From Gari tellinella (Eukaryota > Mollusca > Bivalvia > Cardiida > Psammobiidae), in assembly GCA_922989275.2 (NCBI GenBank), contig OV277858.1, forward strand, positions 100,364,794 to 100,428,793: a stretch of DNA of 64,000 bases. Reading direction: 5' to 3'. Of the stretch, positions 32,491 through 44,500 are shown one piece after another. Below the pieces are notes generated by a model. That model did no database searches and had not been told where the DNA came from. It saw only the letters and a list, made by a program, of their open reading frames with translations. Within the stretch, counting starts at the first letter, position 1. The number at the start of each line of letters is the position of its first letter. A program made the translations under genes and the position numbers.

Positions 32491-32614
32491 TAATAAAGCA
32501 GGGTGGAAATCATGCTGAAAGGTCCTAAAGCAAGGTTAAGATTTACTTTCATTAATTTTTCACTGATGCCTATGGGGAAGAAGGTTTGATATGTAAAGTA
32601 GACTGAGACAATAA

Positions 32615-32722
32615 AGAGAATGAGAGGAAGAGAGAGTGAGAGAGAGATAAATAGAGAGAGATAGACAGAGAGGGGGGAGATAGAGAGGGAAAGAGGAGAC
32701 ATGTGCAGAGAGAGAATTATGA
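32615..32722. repeat. GA-rich low-complexity tract
   Basis: AGAGAG/GAGAGAGATA simple sequence. The minus-strand Ser/Leu-rich frame through it is an artefact. Confidence 0.8.
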
Positions 32723-33960
32723 GATCCTGCAAGATTAAATGGTGGAACTAGAAATCACGTTGATTGACGAAATATTTGACGATGTTAACGATGATAACGT
32801 TGATAACCCAACTTAAAAAGTTCTGTTTGCTATTGAATCGATATGAGCATGTACATTTAGATCCCTTTTTGGGAAACTTGGTGATGATCATTTGAAGGAT
32901 TATTGCTGTACACAATGCTCAAATAGACCAAGTAGGATAATGTGTATTCATCTTTTGAAAAAAAGAGACAGCGGAACTGAAGAACAGGGCATGGGAAATG
33001 ACTCGTCACCTCAGTGCAATACAATCGTAACTTAATACGAATTTATATATTGAGTTAGTTTGTACATGTATTGGGCTGAGGCAACGAGTACTATCCGATA
33101 ACTGAAATGAGTTTTTCAAGACAAGGTTGTTTTACACAACTAAGGTTAAAGTCCCATGGAAGCAAATCTTGTTTGCTAGTATGTAGTATCTAAATCATTA
33201 CCAAAACACGCTTTTCAATCTAATGTGTTTCTTGTTTTGCCCGAAATGGAGGCAATTACCTTACTCACATGAAAACTTTTTTAAAAAAACGATCAACTTG
33301 AGTGCTTTTCACTTGGTAATGTTGTAAAATAACATGTAATTGGCAACAAAAGGCCTATGTTAATATGCAACTAACAATATACATGTACATATATATCATA
33401 AAACTGCTTTTTTACCCTAAATCAAGGGCAGACAATTCAAACAAAAGAAGACTTTTAGTTGCAAACATTATCCTATTCTATCAATTATGTATAAATCCAG
33501 AATTTCTAGTTAAGATTTATTAATTGAAGTGTCCTTTTCTGCCCCCAAAAATGTTCGACATAGTAACAATATGACAGAAATTAAAAAAGGGAGGTAATTA
33601 TTTTTTTTTAATTTCACTCAAAGACTGTGCTTTTATAAGCCAAGGGTTATATATTTGGTTTGTGAATATATAAGGCTTTCATGTTAAGAATATTTCATGA
33701 TTAGAACTTGTTTCTATGATGTATATATTCAACATTTATAAAGGGAAAAACTGATTTGTTTTGTATTAAAATTGCATTTTGTACTTTAAAGGGGAGATAA
33801 CGTGACTAAATGATGAGTTATGTCCAGTTTGTTTGCATTTTTACTTTCAGTTGGATAATGTCACATAAATGAATCACTTTGTGTTAGATATGTAAGTTTA
33901 TAAAAAAAATTATATTAGTGCAACAACTACACATAAAATTACGTATTTCTCGATTTATGC
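32723..33960. other. No gene recognised
   Basis: AT-rich interior of the long-TIR region, with scattered GGGGAGATAA/GGGAGGTAAT words (33588, 33790, 33962) that echo the TIR inner part. Confidence 0.4.
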
Positions 33961-34478
33961 AAGGGGAGGTAATCTTCAAAGTCAGATTTCTGACCAAAGC
34001 CCCAACGCTCAAAGTGCAGAAAATAGGATCTGAACCTACAGACCCTGCACTTTCAGAAAAACATAGTGACCAAAAGTCCCCCTATGGGGGGAGGGTTCAC
34101 AGTATTGGCCAGTAGCCTATAAGGCTCGCGTCATCAATGATTATTTTAGTCAACATGTTTATAAAAACAAAGATAAATAATGAGCACTCATGTAAGATCC
34201 TCTATTTACATCAAAGGGCGTTTTCAAACTAGGCACTGTAAAGCAAATGGCTTTTAGCTCTAGTTTTCCAGTATGTGGTACTTTAAAGCAAACTTCATGT
34301 CCAACAAACCTTTTCTGTGGTTTGCACTTTAAATCCCAGAGACCTAGGGATTGACCGTTCCTTGGAATATCAACTATTCCACCTTTATACGGTTCTCGTT
34401 TGAAGAGAAACGACCGAACTTCCGAAAACGTTCTTAACCTGTACTAGAAAAATATAGAGAATTGTCAGTAATGCGTTG

Positions 34479-34808
34479 GACAGTGTTCCCTACAAACAAC
34501 GACTCCCTCCCTGCTACGACTTGCCGCTCTTCCTGTATGTCAAAACTTTTCAAGGCTGCAATATACATGTAGTCTACTTAAAATTGCTGTTTTCTCAAAT
34601 TTACATATTAGACATTTTGACAGAATAAAAACATAATGACGAGTGGCAAACAGCTTGAATCCAGATCAGACGCCGCGTTACGTGGCGTCCGATCTGGATT
34701 CAAGCTTTTTGCAAATGTAAGCCAATGTCCCTCCCTACAATAACTCCCTCCGAACAACGCACATTTTTTTGTCTCCCATTGTGTGTCGTTGAAAACAGGG
34801 AGCATTGT
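34479..34808. mobile_element. MITE (CAGTGTTCCCT terminus) with hairpin H10
   Basis: The ends ACAGTGTTCCCTACAAACAA and GTTGAAAACAGGGAGCATTG-TA are diverged inverted repeats. Hairpin H10 (34646-34712) has arms TTGAATCCAGATCAG and CCGATCTGGATTCAA. The same element, inverted, is at 50869-51232, and part of it is at 47151-47300. Confidence 0.7.
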
Positions 34809-35011
34809 ATTATGATACGCGACACTACATCATCCAAAGATGTACTCGCTTGGTATCTCTGACTGATACCTACTGAAACATGCTTCGGGGAAGCTTTTTC
34901 TATGTTTGAGATCAGAAGTCAATGTAACAGCGATTTGAATATGGTACACAACACTTCGCCATCCCCGGACATACTCTACCCTTATACTGGAAGTCCTAAC
35001 TGGTGTGGTAC

Positions 35012-35110
35012 TAGACTGGGTTATGTCCCTTTATCTTCAGACAGTTAGGGACAGGCAACGTAGACTGGGTTTTGTCCCTTTATCTTCAGACAGACAGGGA
35101 CAGGTAACGG
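35012..35110. repeat. 49-bp tandem duplication
   Basis: TAGACTGGGTTATGTCCCTT at 35012 and TAGACTGGGTTTTGTCCCTT at 35061 start two nearly identical 49-bp units, each continuing TATCTTCAGACAG. Confidence 0.8.
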
Positions 35111-35112
35111 AG

Positions 35113-36930
35113 AAAAATGGCGGCATCCATGAAATAGAGGAAACCGGGAACCATAATGAAAAATGGCGGGTGGAGTTATATGAGCTTAATAGGGCATTTT
35201 CTTATATTAGGTGGTTCACGATAAGCCATTGTAGTAAATGGCAACAGTTTTATACAAAGTTACATTTTCAATAAAAAAATACAGGCGAACCAGTTGAATT
35301 CAGTATGAATTCGGGCAACGAATTTATTTCAAAACTAGCCCTATTATCGGATATTATACAGGTCCGTTGACATTTCGGATAAATAAAACCTCGCCAGATT
35401 GTATGATTATTATTGAATTAAGGACATACGCGCCCAAATGAAATCTTCGTAGGATCTCTATGAAAATTTCTACATAGGCTATTCGAACGTACCTTACTAC
35501 TTTGGTAAAAAAACATAGCTTATAATGTTCTTGTTTGTCTATGGGCATTTGAAATGTATAATATAGCCATTCGCGGCAAAGAATTGGCATGCATTATTTT
35601 TGGCTTTCTGAAATAATGTTAAGTAATAATTGGCACAAACAGACATTAAAACAGTTAAAGGTGATGCTTACTAAAAGTATGATGCAAAGTGTATACATTA
35701 GAGTTTGTTGCCTAAAGTATGCGCATTTTTCTTAATTGTTTTTTGCTCAAATTCAATGAATACACTTACTAAATCAAATATATCCTTAAGAAATTAATCA
35801 AACTTCATAAATATATCTAAATGCTTTAGGTGTGAATAATAAGTAATGGTAAAAAAAGCACATATTATATTTTTTAAAAAAACGCCCCTAGAACGCACCA
35901 AAGACAATAGAAATAAAAGATGTCCCGGGAAGCATGCCTCGGACACCCTAGTAAAAGCGTGAACACTTATCGGAGGGGGTAGATGTAGACTAAGCTAATA
36001 GCCGGAAGACAACGTCAAAAAATATGATCCTATATCATTAATAATTTGTTATTTTAAGTTAAACATTTACATGGATTTTTATTAGTATTTTACCTGTTTT
36101 AAATGCACAGCACGACCGTGAACGCTTCTGAAGCTATCTAAGAATAAAATTTCCCCAGGGTAGCATGTCCCCGAACCCCAACTACTTAGAGGGGGTATAC
36201 TAATATTAGTATGTAGGGTAGGGGTTGGAGCTTTATATCTGGAAAGCAACCTGTCGAGAAATGTTGTCGAAGATTTAAATATTTGGGGTCATTTGGAGTA
36301 TTTTTTTTTACATAAACTGAGCAAAAGTAGAAACGTCCCACACGATTACAGGAACATTTGCTGGAAAGTTATAATGTTGATGGTCAAAACCCTATACCGA
36401 AAATGAGGTTTATCATTTTTAATCCATATCAGTTAACCTCATAATGCTGTGATGAATATTTTTTTTGAGTGATGTAATGAAGAAGTTGGTAGGGGTCAAA
36501 ATGAAAAATCTGAATAAATGTTTAGGTGTTTAATGAATTATCATAAAAAAGTCCAAAGTTGTATTCGGTACTATTTGCACCAACACACGCTACATTTCTA
36601 CGGCGTAGCGTAACGTTCAATAAGTACCTCAGTCCTCCACGCTTGCCTGTGAAGCCTGTCTCAAATCTTGACTGTTGAATCTTGGATGTTAAAATTTTGC
36701 GTAGCCTACAATCTGTATTGCTCGGTGAGATTCGTCAGGAAAGAGAACTGTGTGCCAGTCTGCCTGCTTCTAATTCAAATGACGTCGTGACCATAATTTA
36801 ACATAGCACCACGCGTCTAAATTTTGACCGAAATATAACTCCACCCACTTTCCTCTATTTCATGGGGGCGGCCATTATTACGAATTGCCTGACGTACTTT
36901 GCAAGGACGACGGGTACCAGACTCATGTGG
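35113..36930. repeat. ~1.8-kb segment bounded by inverted repeats, with an internal duplicated motif
   Basis: CATGAAATAGAGGAAA and GGGTGGAGTTATAT near 35130-35180 recur inverted at 36826-36872. The surrounding AAATGGCGG/GGCGGCCATT also matches. Inside, CCCGGGAAGCATGCC (35924) and CCCCAGGGTAGCATGTCCCC (36152) start two diverged copies of a further repeat. No transposase frame. Confidence 0.5.
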
Positions 36931-36989
36931 TACAGGATTTCTGATTTCTCTATCTAGTTTAAACATATTTTATTACTAATATATACATG

Positions 36990-38056
36990 TAATACAGTTG
37001 ACATATTAACAAAACGTGTAACACCACAAAGTATGAATATAAGTAAAAGGGTTAGGCCACAAGTTCTATCAACATTATTAAAGGCCCTCCCCTAAAATGG
37101 GGCATTTGTAACATTGGCAGTGGTTTATGTTTGTTAACAGAATTAACAACTGGAATTGTTCAAAGAATATAAGTGCTATGTTCGTAATAAAGATTATCAT
37201 GTCGTGTTACATCTCTTTGGAATCGTCTTTTCAAGACGAATGTCACAAGACAGGATTAGATGGAGAAATACATAATAATTGAGACTTTTATAATCTGACT
37301 TACGACAACATTTGTCGTACGAAGTTATAAGAAACGGGCCCCAGGTTATTATAACAGCGACTTGGAACTGGTACACTACACTCCACCATCCTAAGATGTA
37401 AGCACGCACCATATTTGATATCCCTTGCTGAAGATTATAGTAAAAGTTATATAATCCAGACAATTATATTTGTCTAAACTTGATGTCAAATGTCATTCCT
37501 AACATCCTAAGATGTACATGTACTCACGCAAAAAGTTTGGTGTCTCTAGATATGATGTGGTTTTGCAAATATGCCCAGGATAAGCTGTTTTCTATTATTT
37601 AGGTCAAAGAGAGTTCGGATAGCGGACGAACGGATGGGCTCACGCACAGTTTATTCACTGTATGCGTTCACATCTATGCTTTGGGAACATGATCATGTAA
37701 TTTACTCCTTAACGTTCACCATCTGATAAATGTTTGAACTAAATTGTTAAACGTCAAATTCACTCCCCTTAGTATCATTTTCAGCGATTTGATTTATCTA
37801 TAAGTCTTCTTATCCCATTACCCCCATCAATACGACTTTTTTATGACTTTAATTTATTTCTCCACAGAAGAAAATAATTCCTAATTATACACTGATTGAT
37901 TTGTTCCAGAACAAATATTTTATTTTTTCCTAGTAGAGTAAAGCTTAAAGCAGGGGTCATCGCTTTATTGTCGTCTGCTTATATATTTTTCTCTGCAAGA
38001 CAAGTTTCAACGTTAGATTTAAGGTTGAATAACTCAATAAATATCAATAAGAGTGT
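36990..38056. other. No gene recognised
   Basis: AT-rich. TCCTAAGATGTA recurs at 37390 and 37505 with similar neighbouring sequence, suggesting a decayed duplication. No coding. Confidence 0.35.
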
Positions 38057-38129
38057 TAAACAGTATGGGTCCTGATCAGACGCCGCTTTATGCTTTACGT
38101 GACGTCTGATCGGGACCCAAACTGTTTGC
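38057..38129. repeat. Hairpin H11
   Basis: Arms GGGTCCTGATCAGACG and CGTCTGATCGGGACCC, outer AACAGT/ACTGTT. The loop is enlarged (TTATGCTTTACGT region). Confidence 0.75.
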
Positions 38130-38689
38130 AAACGCGCTTTAAGGCGTCATTGAGAGTGAACGGGTTAGAATTGTCCTCGGGTGTCAAGCTTTTGTTTACT
38201 ATTAAGACGCCACGTAACTTGTGACTCTCATTTGTAGTCATACAGTTTGCACCAGATATTAACACTCATTCTTGCATAAAAAGCCGTTCCCAGGGGGTGC
38301 ATTAACGAGTACTTTAACGTGTATTAACAAGGCGATTCACGTGCACACGCGCCGTTAATGCCCGCTATAGTTATGATTGTTCCGGGGCCCAGTATAAACA
38401 ATAACAATGACGGTTTGAACAGCGTTCTGGCCAAACTGCAGCCTACACTGTCAGTGCAAAGATGCTGGTGAATGCATTGTTATTGAAATTACAAAATAAT
38501 CACCGTGCGCCAAATACACATAACGGTCATTAAGGCGAAATGCAAAAGGTTTTCACAGTAACAACCCGAAGTATTTGGACAGACAATAGCTAACAAATGG
38601 TGTAGACTCCTGGGGGAGCATTCTGGTCGGGATATAAACAGTTTCCCATTCAGTTTGCACCTTTTGAACTCATTACTATTTAGTTATCC

Positions 38690-38718
38690 GGCGGCTGATC
38701 TGTTTCCAAACTGTTTAC
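38690..38718. repeat. Hairpin fragment H12 (right arm)
   Basis: GGCGGCTGATCTGTTTCCAA then ACTGTTT: a right arm only. It is followed at 38765-38802 by a MITE end similar to that of 24765. Confidence 0.45.
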
Positions 38719-38852
38719 GATGGAAAACTATATTCAAATATAGTTTTAGCATTAAACGAGTTTATTGGGAAATAATAGCGTCTTCTCCATAGTATACAGT
38801 CCAACCAAACTTGTACAACTAAATAATTCTGTTGACAGGTGACATTATTAGG

Positions 38853-39101
38853 TACAGTGGAGAAAACGTTATTCTTTCCCAATAAACGCGTTTACGCTAA
38901 AACTATTATTTCCTTTGCAAACAGTTTGGAGCCATATCAGACGCCGGTTAAGCCGGTGTCTGATCAGGCTCGAAACTGTTTGCCACTCTGAAAAAATGAA
39001 AGGTCAGAAATGCCGAAAAATTGTCATTTTCTACATTTTAGTGTTTTGCGTTTGCGTTTTGTTTGCGTTTAAAGGGGAAGAATAACGTGTTCACCACTTT
39101 A
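38853..39101. mobile_element. MITE (TACAGTGGAGAA terminus) with hairpin H13
   Basis: Left TACAGTGGAGAAAACGTTAT, right GAATAACGTGTTCACCACTT-TA, inverted repeats of about 28 bp. Hairpin H13 (38916-38983) pairs GGAGCC with GGCTCG and ACGCCGG with CCGGTGT. It is the most complete copy of the family at 19389, 24530 and 41318. Confidence 0.75.
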
Positions 39102-39109
39102 GGATGGAT

Positions 39110-40230
39110 ACAAAGCAGAACACATCATATAAGTAAACACACTAGGCAAAGTAACTTTTGATTTATTATTAAAACTTGCAGTTAACTCATTAATAAAAGC
39201 GATAACAAACAGCTTGAATCCCATTTCTCGTATACGAGTTATTTATACATTGTACCGTAATTGTGCACATACATGTACATATTTTTAAAATGCCGAACTT
39301 TCGACGGCAGCGACTTGCTATTATAGATGACATGAAATTGACACAACATCGGCGCTATTATGACAACCTTTGTGTCACAGTTTGCGGCCGTAAACCCAAA
39401 TCAATCAATTTTGAAATTGACAAAATCGGCCATCTGACACTCCAATTGGTCTACAACCAGATAGTTCATTTCAGTAAAATGTCCATGACAGCGACTATTT
39501 GCATACGTTGGCCACAGTTAGGCGAAATCTCTCATTCAATAACCACTGGAGATTTAAATGTACATTTAAAATCAAAATAAAAGTTTGTCCATCTTGTTTA
39601 ATTGCGTTCAGTTTAAAGTATACATGTACACCGATGCATTGAAAATTATTCTTCGTGTGGCGACCTTGATCAGAGGGCTCCTTTAGGGGATGTTCTGTTC
39701 AAAGTTTACACTGAGGCAGAAGACAAGTGCATTCCTTGTAAGTACACTGTAGTGAAGCATGATACTTGCAAGATATACAATTGGTGTGCAATTAGAATAA
39801 AGGAAGCTGTGATATGGAAGAAAATGACTGATATTAATAATAAAAAAAATGGAAATGGATCTCAAATATAAAGACAAAAGTTCTTGTTATTATTTATATC
39901 TATGCAAAATTGTGCTTATTGAAATACATTTTATTTGAAATCCTGGTTTTGTACACATATTTCAAGTACTTAAAAAATTACATAGCTCAAGATAATAAAT
40001 GTACTTGGTAAATATACTGAAGCACAATGTAATAGATATGTTCTAAGAAGTAGCCAAAGTAATGCATTTAGGAAATAATTAATTTTTAGAAATGGAATTA
40101 AAAATGAAAAAATAGACATTTAGAATATTTGAAAATAAGATAAAATCATGCCTTTTACCTGTAGCTCTGTAGTAATTTGATCTTTCAGACTATGTCTGTT
40201 TAACCCTTTACCCTTAATCCAGGTTGTTTA
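39110..40230. other. No gene recognised
   Basis: AT-rich. About 39660-39715 is a decayed hairpin copy (TTGATCAGAGGGCTCC). The 105-codon frame at 39263-39580 shows no recognisable motif. Confidence 0.35.
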
Positions 40231-40302
40231 TTACAGCATGTTGAAAGTAAAGTAGAAAGTACCTAATGGTATATTCTGCTTTACTTTCAAAATGCTTTAG
40301 GC
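40231..40302. repeat. Second hairpin family, copy b
   Basis: Arms GCATGTTGAAAGTAAAGTAG and CTGCTTTACTTTCAAAATGC around a CCTAATGG loop. Confidence 0.65.
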
Positions 40303-40465
40303 TCCTTATAGTGCATACATTCATGATTCCATAGTGTTGAGCTATTTTGCTCAGTGGAGAAATAGATAAGAGGGGGAAACTGCATATTGATTGAGTGATA
40401 GGTTAATGTGCAATCAAATTATGTACATGTACATGTTATAGATGTCTTGGGTTAGCTGCTCCTCA

Positions 40466-40722
40466 TTAAACTAAGACTTTTCCTGTTATTTTGAGACCAG
40501 CCGGGTGATGACTTTGTGTAAACATAAATTCATCATGAGTTAAACTTTGTTTTGTTAAATCTGGTTCATTCTCGTTATTGTCACTGTTCTCTGTTGAGTA
40601 AGCACCAAACACATTTTGTTCACAGTCAATGAGAAAGGATGACTCCAAGGTTAATATTGCAGACTTCTCAAGATTTAGACCAACATCCAAGGCTGATGGC
40701 CAGTGACATCTGGTGATAGAAT
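40466..40722 (-). CDS. Candidate terminal exon of an unrecognised host gene
   Basis: The minus strand has a good splice acceptor (TTTGTTGTTTCAG) directly before an 85-codon open frame: SITRCHWPSALDVGLNLEKS, AILTLESSFLIDCEQNVFGA, an acidic stretch STENSDNNENEPD, then TQSHHPAGLKITGKVLV and a stop. A possible AATAAA lies about 240 bases downstream on that strand. Composition is protein-like and not repeat-derived in this window. I do not recognise the family. Upstream exons would lie at higher coordinates; none was found with confidence. Confidence 0.45.
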
Positions 40723-41155
40723 CTGAAACAACAAACATGCATGAAAATAAATAATAACAGTTTAAACATATAGACAGCTTTATCATCTTATTTAGAATTA
40801 TTTTTGATTCTTTAATGAAGGCAATGATTAAATGAGACAATTCAAATTCAAATCTTTATTTAAAACCTACAAGTAAATCTAACAGACACACACGTTTAGG
40901 ATCTATAACGGCAATGTTGATAAAATAGCATGTCAACCCAAATTCCGTTCTGCTATTTCAGTAACTGACTCTTAGTACGCTCCTAATATTTAAATGGCTT
41001 ACAAAATTATCAAAACATATTTTCAAAATTATTCTAAATTCCTAGACAACTGTAGTATAAAAATGGTTACCAAGCACAATCACAGTTAGACGTATAGAAA
41101 GTTAAAACTTTTAAGTTGAGTCTTATATGGTTCTTAGACATTAATAAGTCAAATT

Positions 41156-41265
41156 TCAGTTTTTGCTCATCAAAAACTCAAATCTGACCAACCAAACGCT
41201 TTAGGACGATTTCAGACTCAACTCAAAAGCTTTATAACCTTGGAGCTAGGGTCTCTGACGTAACA
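41156..41265. repeat. Dispersed repeat shared with 11385-11525
   Basis: TCAGTTTTTGCTCATCAAAA then ACTCAAATCTGACCA and CTCAAAAGCTTTATAAC match the earlier copy in order, including the short inverted GTTTTTGC/CAAAAAC. Confidence 0.6.
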
Positions 41266-41317
41266 TTCTAGCACTCTAACGACTGAGCTGTAGGGACTTG
41301 TTGAGTTTCTACATAGA

Positions 41318-41576
41318 TAACAGTGGGAAAAAAAACGTTATTCTCTTAAACTATTGTGTCCATTGCAAACAGTTTGGAGCCAGTTCAGACGTCGGTTTGG
41401 AGCCAAATCATACGCCGAGTAACCCGGTGTCTGATCAGGCTCCCAATTGTTTGGTACTCAGATTAAAATAAACAGTCAGAAGTATAAAAAAGATGTCATT
41501 TTCTCCATGTTAGTGCACTGCGGTTGCATTTCTTTGCGTTTAAAAACGGGAAAGAATAACGTTATCTCCTCTGTGC
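41318..41576. mobile_element. MITE (ACAGTGG terminus) with rearranged hairpin H14
   Basis: The ends AACAGTGGGAAAAAAAACGT and AATAACGTTATCTCCTCTGT match the family at 38853. The hairpin (41364-41453) has its left arm duplicated in tandem (TTTGGAGCCAGTTCAGACG and TTTGGAGCCAAATCATACG) against one right arm. Confidence 0.65.
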
Positions 41577-42040
41577 CTGTGTTCGAAATGGTGCACCTAG
41601 AAAGTGCCCCTTCTCATAATCATAAGAATTGATGGCGTAGAAGTAATAAATAGAAATAGAAATAGACTACACTCGATCCCGCTAGACTACAGTATGGAGT
41701 TATAATGAGTTAAATAACTGCAATCGACTGCTGGTAATCCATTCATGTGTCTGATATTTATTAATAAATATAGCATTATAAATAAAGTCCTACCCTAAAC
41801 ATGCTAAACTGTAAATCGGTGTACCTGTATTTCCATAGAATTGGTCTAGAGAAAGTCTTCTGTGTTGCGTCGCACCTGACCAACTCATTCAACGTTATTC
41901 CAACATCCAACCACATTTCTTCTCATATCCAGATATATTTAACATTTTCAAATCCTTGAATTAACCGACGAAGAACAGCATGATGTCTGTTGAGTGCCAA
42001 GCGTAAATTATTTATTACACATGCGAATCGAGTCGCTTTT

Positions 42041-42134
42041 AAAAATGGCCGACATTGATAAATCAGGTGCATGTGGCCCTGTATCTAAGCCGTTGATATA
42101 TAAAATACATGAACATTTTGTAAACAAACTTGAC
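42041..42134 (+). CDS. Candidate first exon of an unrecognised gene
   Basis: An ATG in good context (AAAATGGCC) opens MADIDKSGACGPVSKPLIYK then IHEHFVNKLDLSR, where AG/GTGCGC could be a donor; the frame otherwise runs on to a stop at 42183. Low-complexity and repeat signatures are absent. No downstream exon is identified. Low confidence. Confidence 0.28.
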
Positions 42135-42234
42135 CTCTCTAGGTGCGCGTATTCTGTCAATGTATTAGAGAACGGAGTTAGGTGAAATCCAACAAGAAGG
42201 GGAAATAGACATATTTTTATGCAAGAATAGTGTC

Positions 42235-42366
42235 AATACACCTGTTTTTCGTGCATTAACATCTGCAGAAGCCCTTGTGCTGTATTGGAGCCCTCGGCTA
42301 AAGCCTCGGGCTTCAAATACAGCCCGCGGGCTTCTTCAGATGTTAATGCACGAAAAAAGGTGTATT
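42235..42366. mobile_element. Nearly complete 132-bp palindrome (foldback MITE)
   Basis: Arms of about 60 bp, AATACACC...TTTTTCGTGCATTAACATCT and the inverse, with a loop of only a few bases around GGCTAAAGCC. Mismatches are few. Confidence 0.8.
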
Positions 42367-42369
42367 AAC

Positions 42370-43598
42370 CCTATAATGCCATATATATTTATATACACAT
42401 TTACGCATATACATGTAGTTTCATAAGAAAATAGTGCCATTATATTCAGTAATGAATAAGCAATATCAGAAATATTTCTTGTATCCTAACAGATCGTAGC
42501 TTAAAGGGCCACCTGTCTTCAAACTATTAACAGTCTATGGCATTTAGGGTTATAACAAACGTTCTAAGCGTGCTTCGTGTAAGATTGAAACATGTTTTAT
42601 GCGGTAATACTGTAAAATACTTACGTTGGATGCGCCATAATTGAATAAATGTTTTGTTTTAATAGATTGCTTCAGATAAGATGTATAATATTTTATCTAC
42701 ATATATTGTGTGATTGTGATTAATTCGGATTTGTACTGAAAACCTTTTCGGAATTTAAAACATCCAATTGTAATAATGCGAGATTTAGTAGAACCTGATT
42801 AGAAAGTAGCTATATCACAGAAAGTTTTCATAACAGTTGTCACAGTAATTAAGTCCGAATTAAGTTTTCACGCCACTTAACAATGATCAAACATCTTGTG
42901 ATTATTTCCGCTGAATTGGCCTCCCTCAAACAACAATCTGTTAATACCTTTTTACCGCTCAAAGCAAAAGGGTTTCGGAAATCTGACACCTTGAGTTGAG
43001 CTAATTACGTCGATGCATGCAATTTTGTGTGTGATTTGATTGGTTATTGCTTGATCCGCAAATTCGATTTAAATGCGTGTCTTTACGTGATGACGCATCT
43101 GATAAAGCTTATGGGGGACTAGAAACCTTAGCAGCAACAACAAATCTTACCGTGGGAAGGTCACATTTGTGATCTGACCAAGTTGTATGCAATACAAAAT
43201 ATGGAAAGGACTTTTTTATAGGTAAGAAAATTTACCACGTCGTTTTTGTTAAATGTGTGACTGTAACACATTCATGTTGTTTTCATCATTTGATTATTTT
43301 ATGTTATGGTTATTTTAACACAAACTAAAAGTTACGTTAACGCTGCAGTTGAATGTGAAATATCTTGCATTTGGCTAGTTCCTTCGAAACTTAAGAATAG
43401 TATTAGAAATTTGCAATAGTGCAAAGTTAATAAACGTATAAAGTTCACACATTTCCACATTAACACACATGGAAGGGTGGTTTATTGAAATGTGTGTATG
43501 CTGCATATACTTTTACCTCGAATAAGTTATGGTGCATTCAGTGTTGGTCTGTATTGGGCTTTAAGTTCTTGTTATGGAGACAAGACTGTATATTTGTA
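42370..43598. other. No gene recognised
   Basis: AT-rich non-coding sequence. A possible ATG-plus-donor at 43201 (ATGGAAAGG, GTAAGA) has a stop just before the donor and is not called. Confidence 0.35.
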
Positions 43599-44068
43599 AT
43601 ACCCCATTTCACTAGACGGCGCTCGATGGCAATCTCCGCGCTTCGACCAGAGCGCCATAGCTCGCCTCAGGATGAGGCGGTCTAACGGCACTTACGATCT
43701 GATTGCGACCGGATAACGATCCGATGGCGATCCGTTAACGATCTGTAGGATCCGATGGCGACTTCATGGTCATTGGTCGCCACCCAATTCATAAAAAATG
43801 TCACAACCTTGAATTATTAAATTGCGCTAATTGGCGCTCACAGGCGACTAAGATGCGATCGACTGCGCTCCGATGGCGACCACTGCGATCTATGGCTTTC
43901 AAACGAGATCCGATAGCGATGTTAGCGACCGATGGAGATCAATTACCGCCTTTTTAGCGCTCTACTTGATACAATTAGGGAGATATTCTATGGAGACATG
44001 TGGCGCTCTGCCGCGTTCATTCGTTTTAGATTCGGCAGCAGATGTTTAGGCAAATAGACATACATATA

Positions 44069-44260
44069 CAGGGCTCCAGATAAGGGGGTATTTCAAAAAC
44101 TAAAATCTCTATTTCTGCTTTGAACCTTATCGTGTCACTACTCATTAGAATCGTCTCTGCGATACGATTCTAATGAGTAGTGACACCATAGGATTTGATG
44201 CTGAAATAAGTGAGAAAATGTTGGATTTATGCAGTTTACTCCTTCTTATCTGGAGCCCTG
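44069..44260. mobile_element. hAT-like MITE nested in the GCGATC element
   Basis: The ends CAGGGCTCCAGATAAG and CTTATCTGGAGCCCTG are perfect 16-bp TIRs. CATATA lies directly on both sides (44063-44068, 44261-44266). An inner palindrome ACTACTCATTAGAATCGT/ACGATTCTAATGAGTAGT occupies 44140-44185. CAGGG ends suggest hAT, although its usual duplication is 8 bp. Confidence 0.75.
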
Positions 44261-44466
44261 CATATAGCTGCTTTCTTTTTGACATGTGTCCACTTAATGC
44301 AGTAGGATAGTAATGCAGACAAATCCTATAAGTGCTTTCTGCATTACGTTTGTACTGCCACACATCTTTAGAAATCTGTGTTTTCCATTTAATAGCTACT
44401 ACAGATGTTCTAACGGACATCAATATAACGCCATTATATCAATACTTTTTTCGGTATCATCATTGT

Positions 44467-44500
44467 TTAGGTATATAACAGTTTGGATCCGGATGAGACG
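44467..44500. repeat. Hairpin fragment (left arm)
   Basis: AACAGTTTGGATCCGGATGA then GACGTCG: a left arm only, of the 19461-type hairpin. Confidence 0.5.

Larger units (their letters stand above)
28778..34100. mobile_element. ~5.3-kb region bounded by ~140-bp inverted repeats
   Basis: The left end (28778-28925) and right end (33962-34100) are diverged inverse complements. Shared blocks are CCCTCCCCCCAT, GGGGACTTTTG, TTTTTCTGAAA, ATTTTCTGC, GTTGGGGCTTT and ATTACCTCCCCTT. The interior holds a truncated LINE, a GC-rich TIR element, a hairpin copy and a candidate exon, but no transposase frame. It may be a large non-autonomous element that collected later insertions, or two independent related termini. 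No clear target duplication was found. Confidence 0.55.

Noticed and set aside
32490..32732. 80-codon Ser/Leu-rich minus-strand frame
   Set aside because: Translation of a GA-rich simple-sequence tract.
39263..39580. 105-codon plus-strand frame as a gene
   Set aside because: No recognisable motif, no splice context and no partner; left as unassigned.
43201..43225. ATG followed by a GTAAGA donor as a first exon
   Set aside because: A stop codon lies directly before the donor and nothing supports an upstream or downstream exon.
43485..43957. Frames through the GCGATC/GCGCTC region (also 44675-44917)
   Set aside because: Repeat-derived open frames with no protein features; they fall in subterminal repeats of a TIR element.
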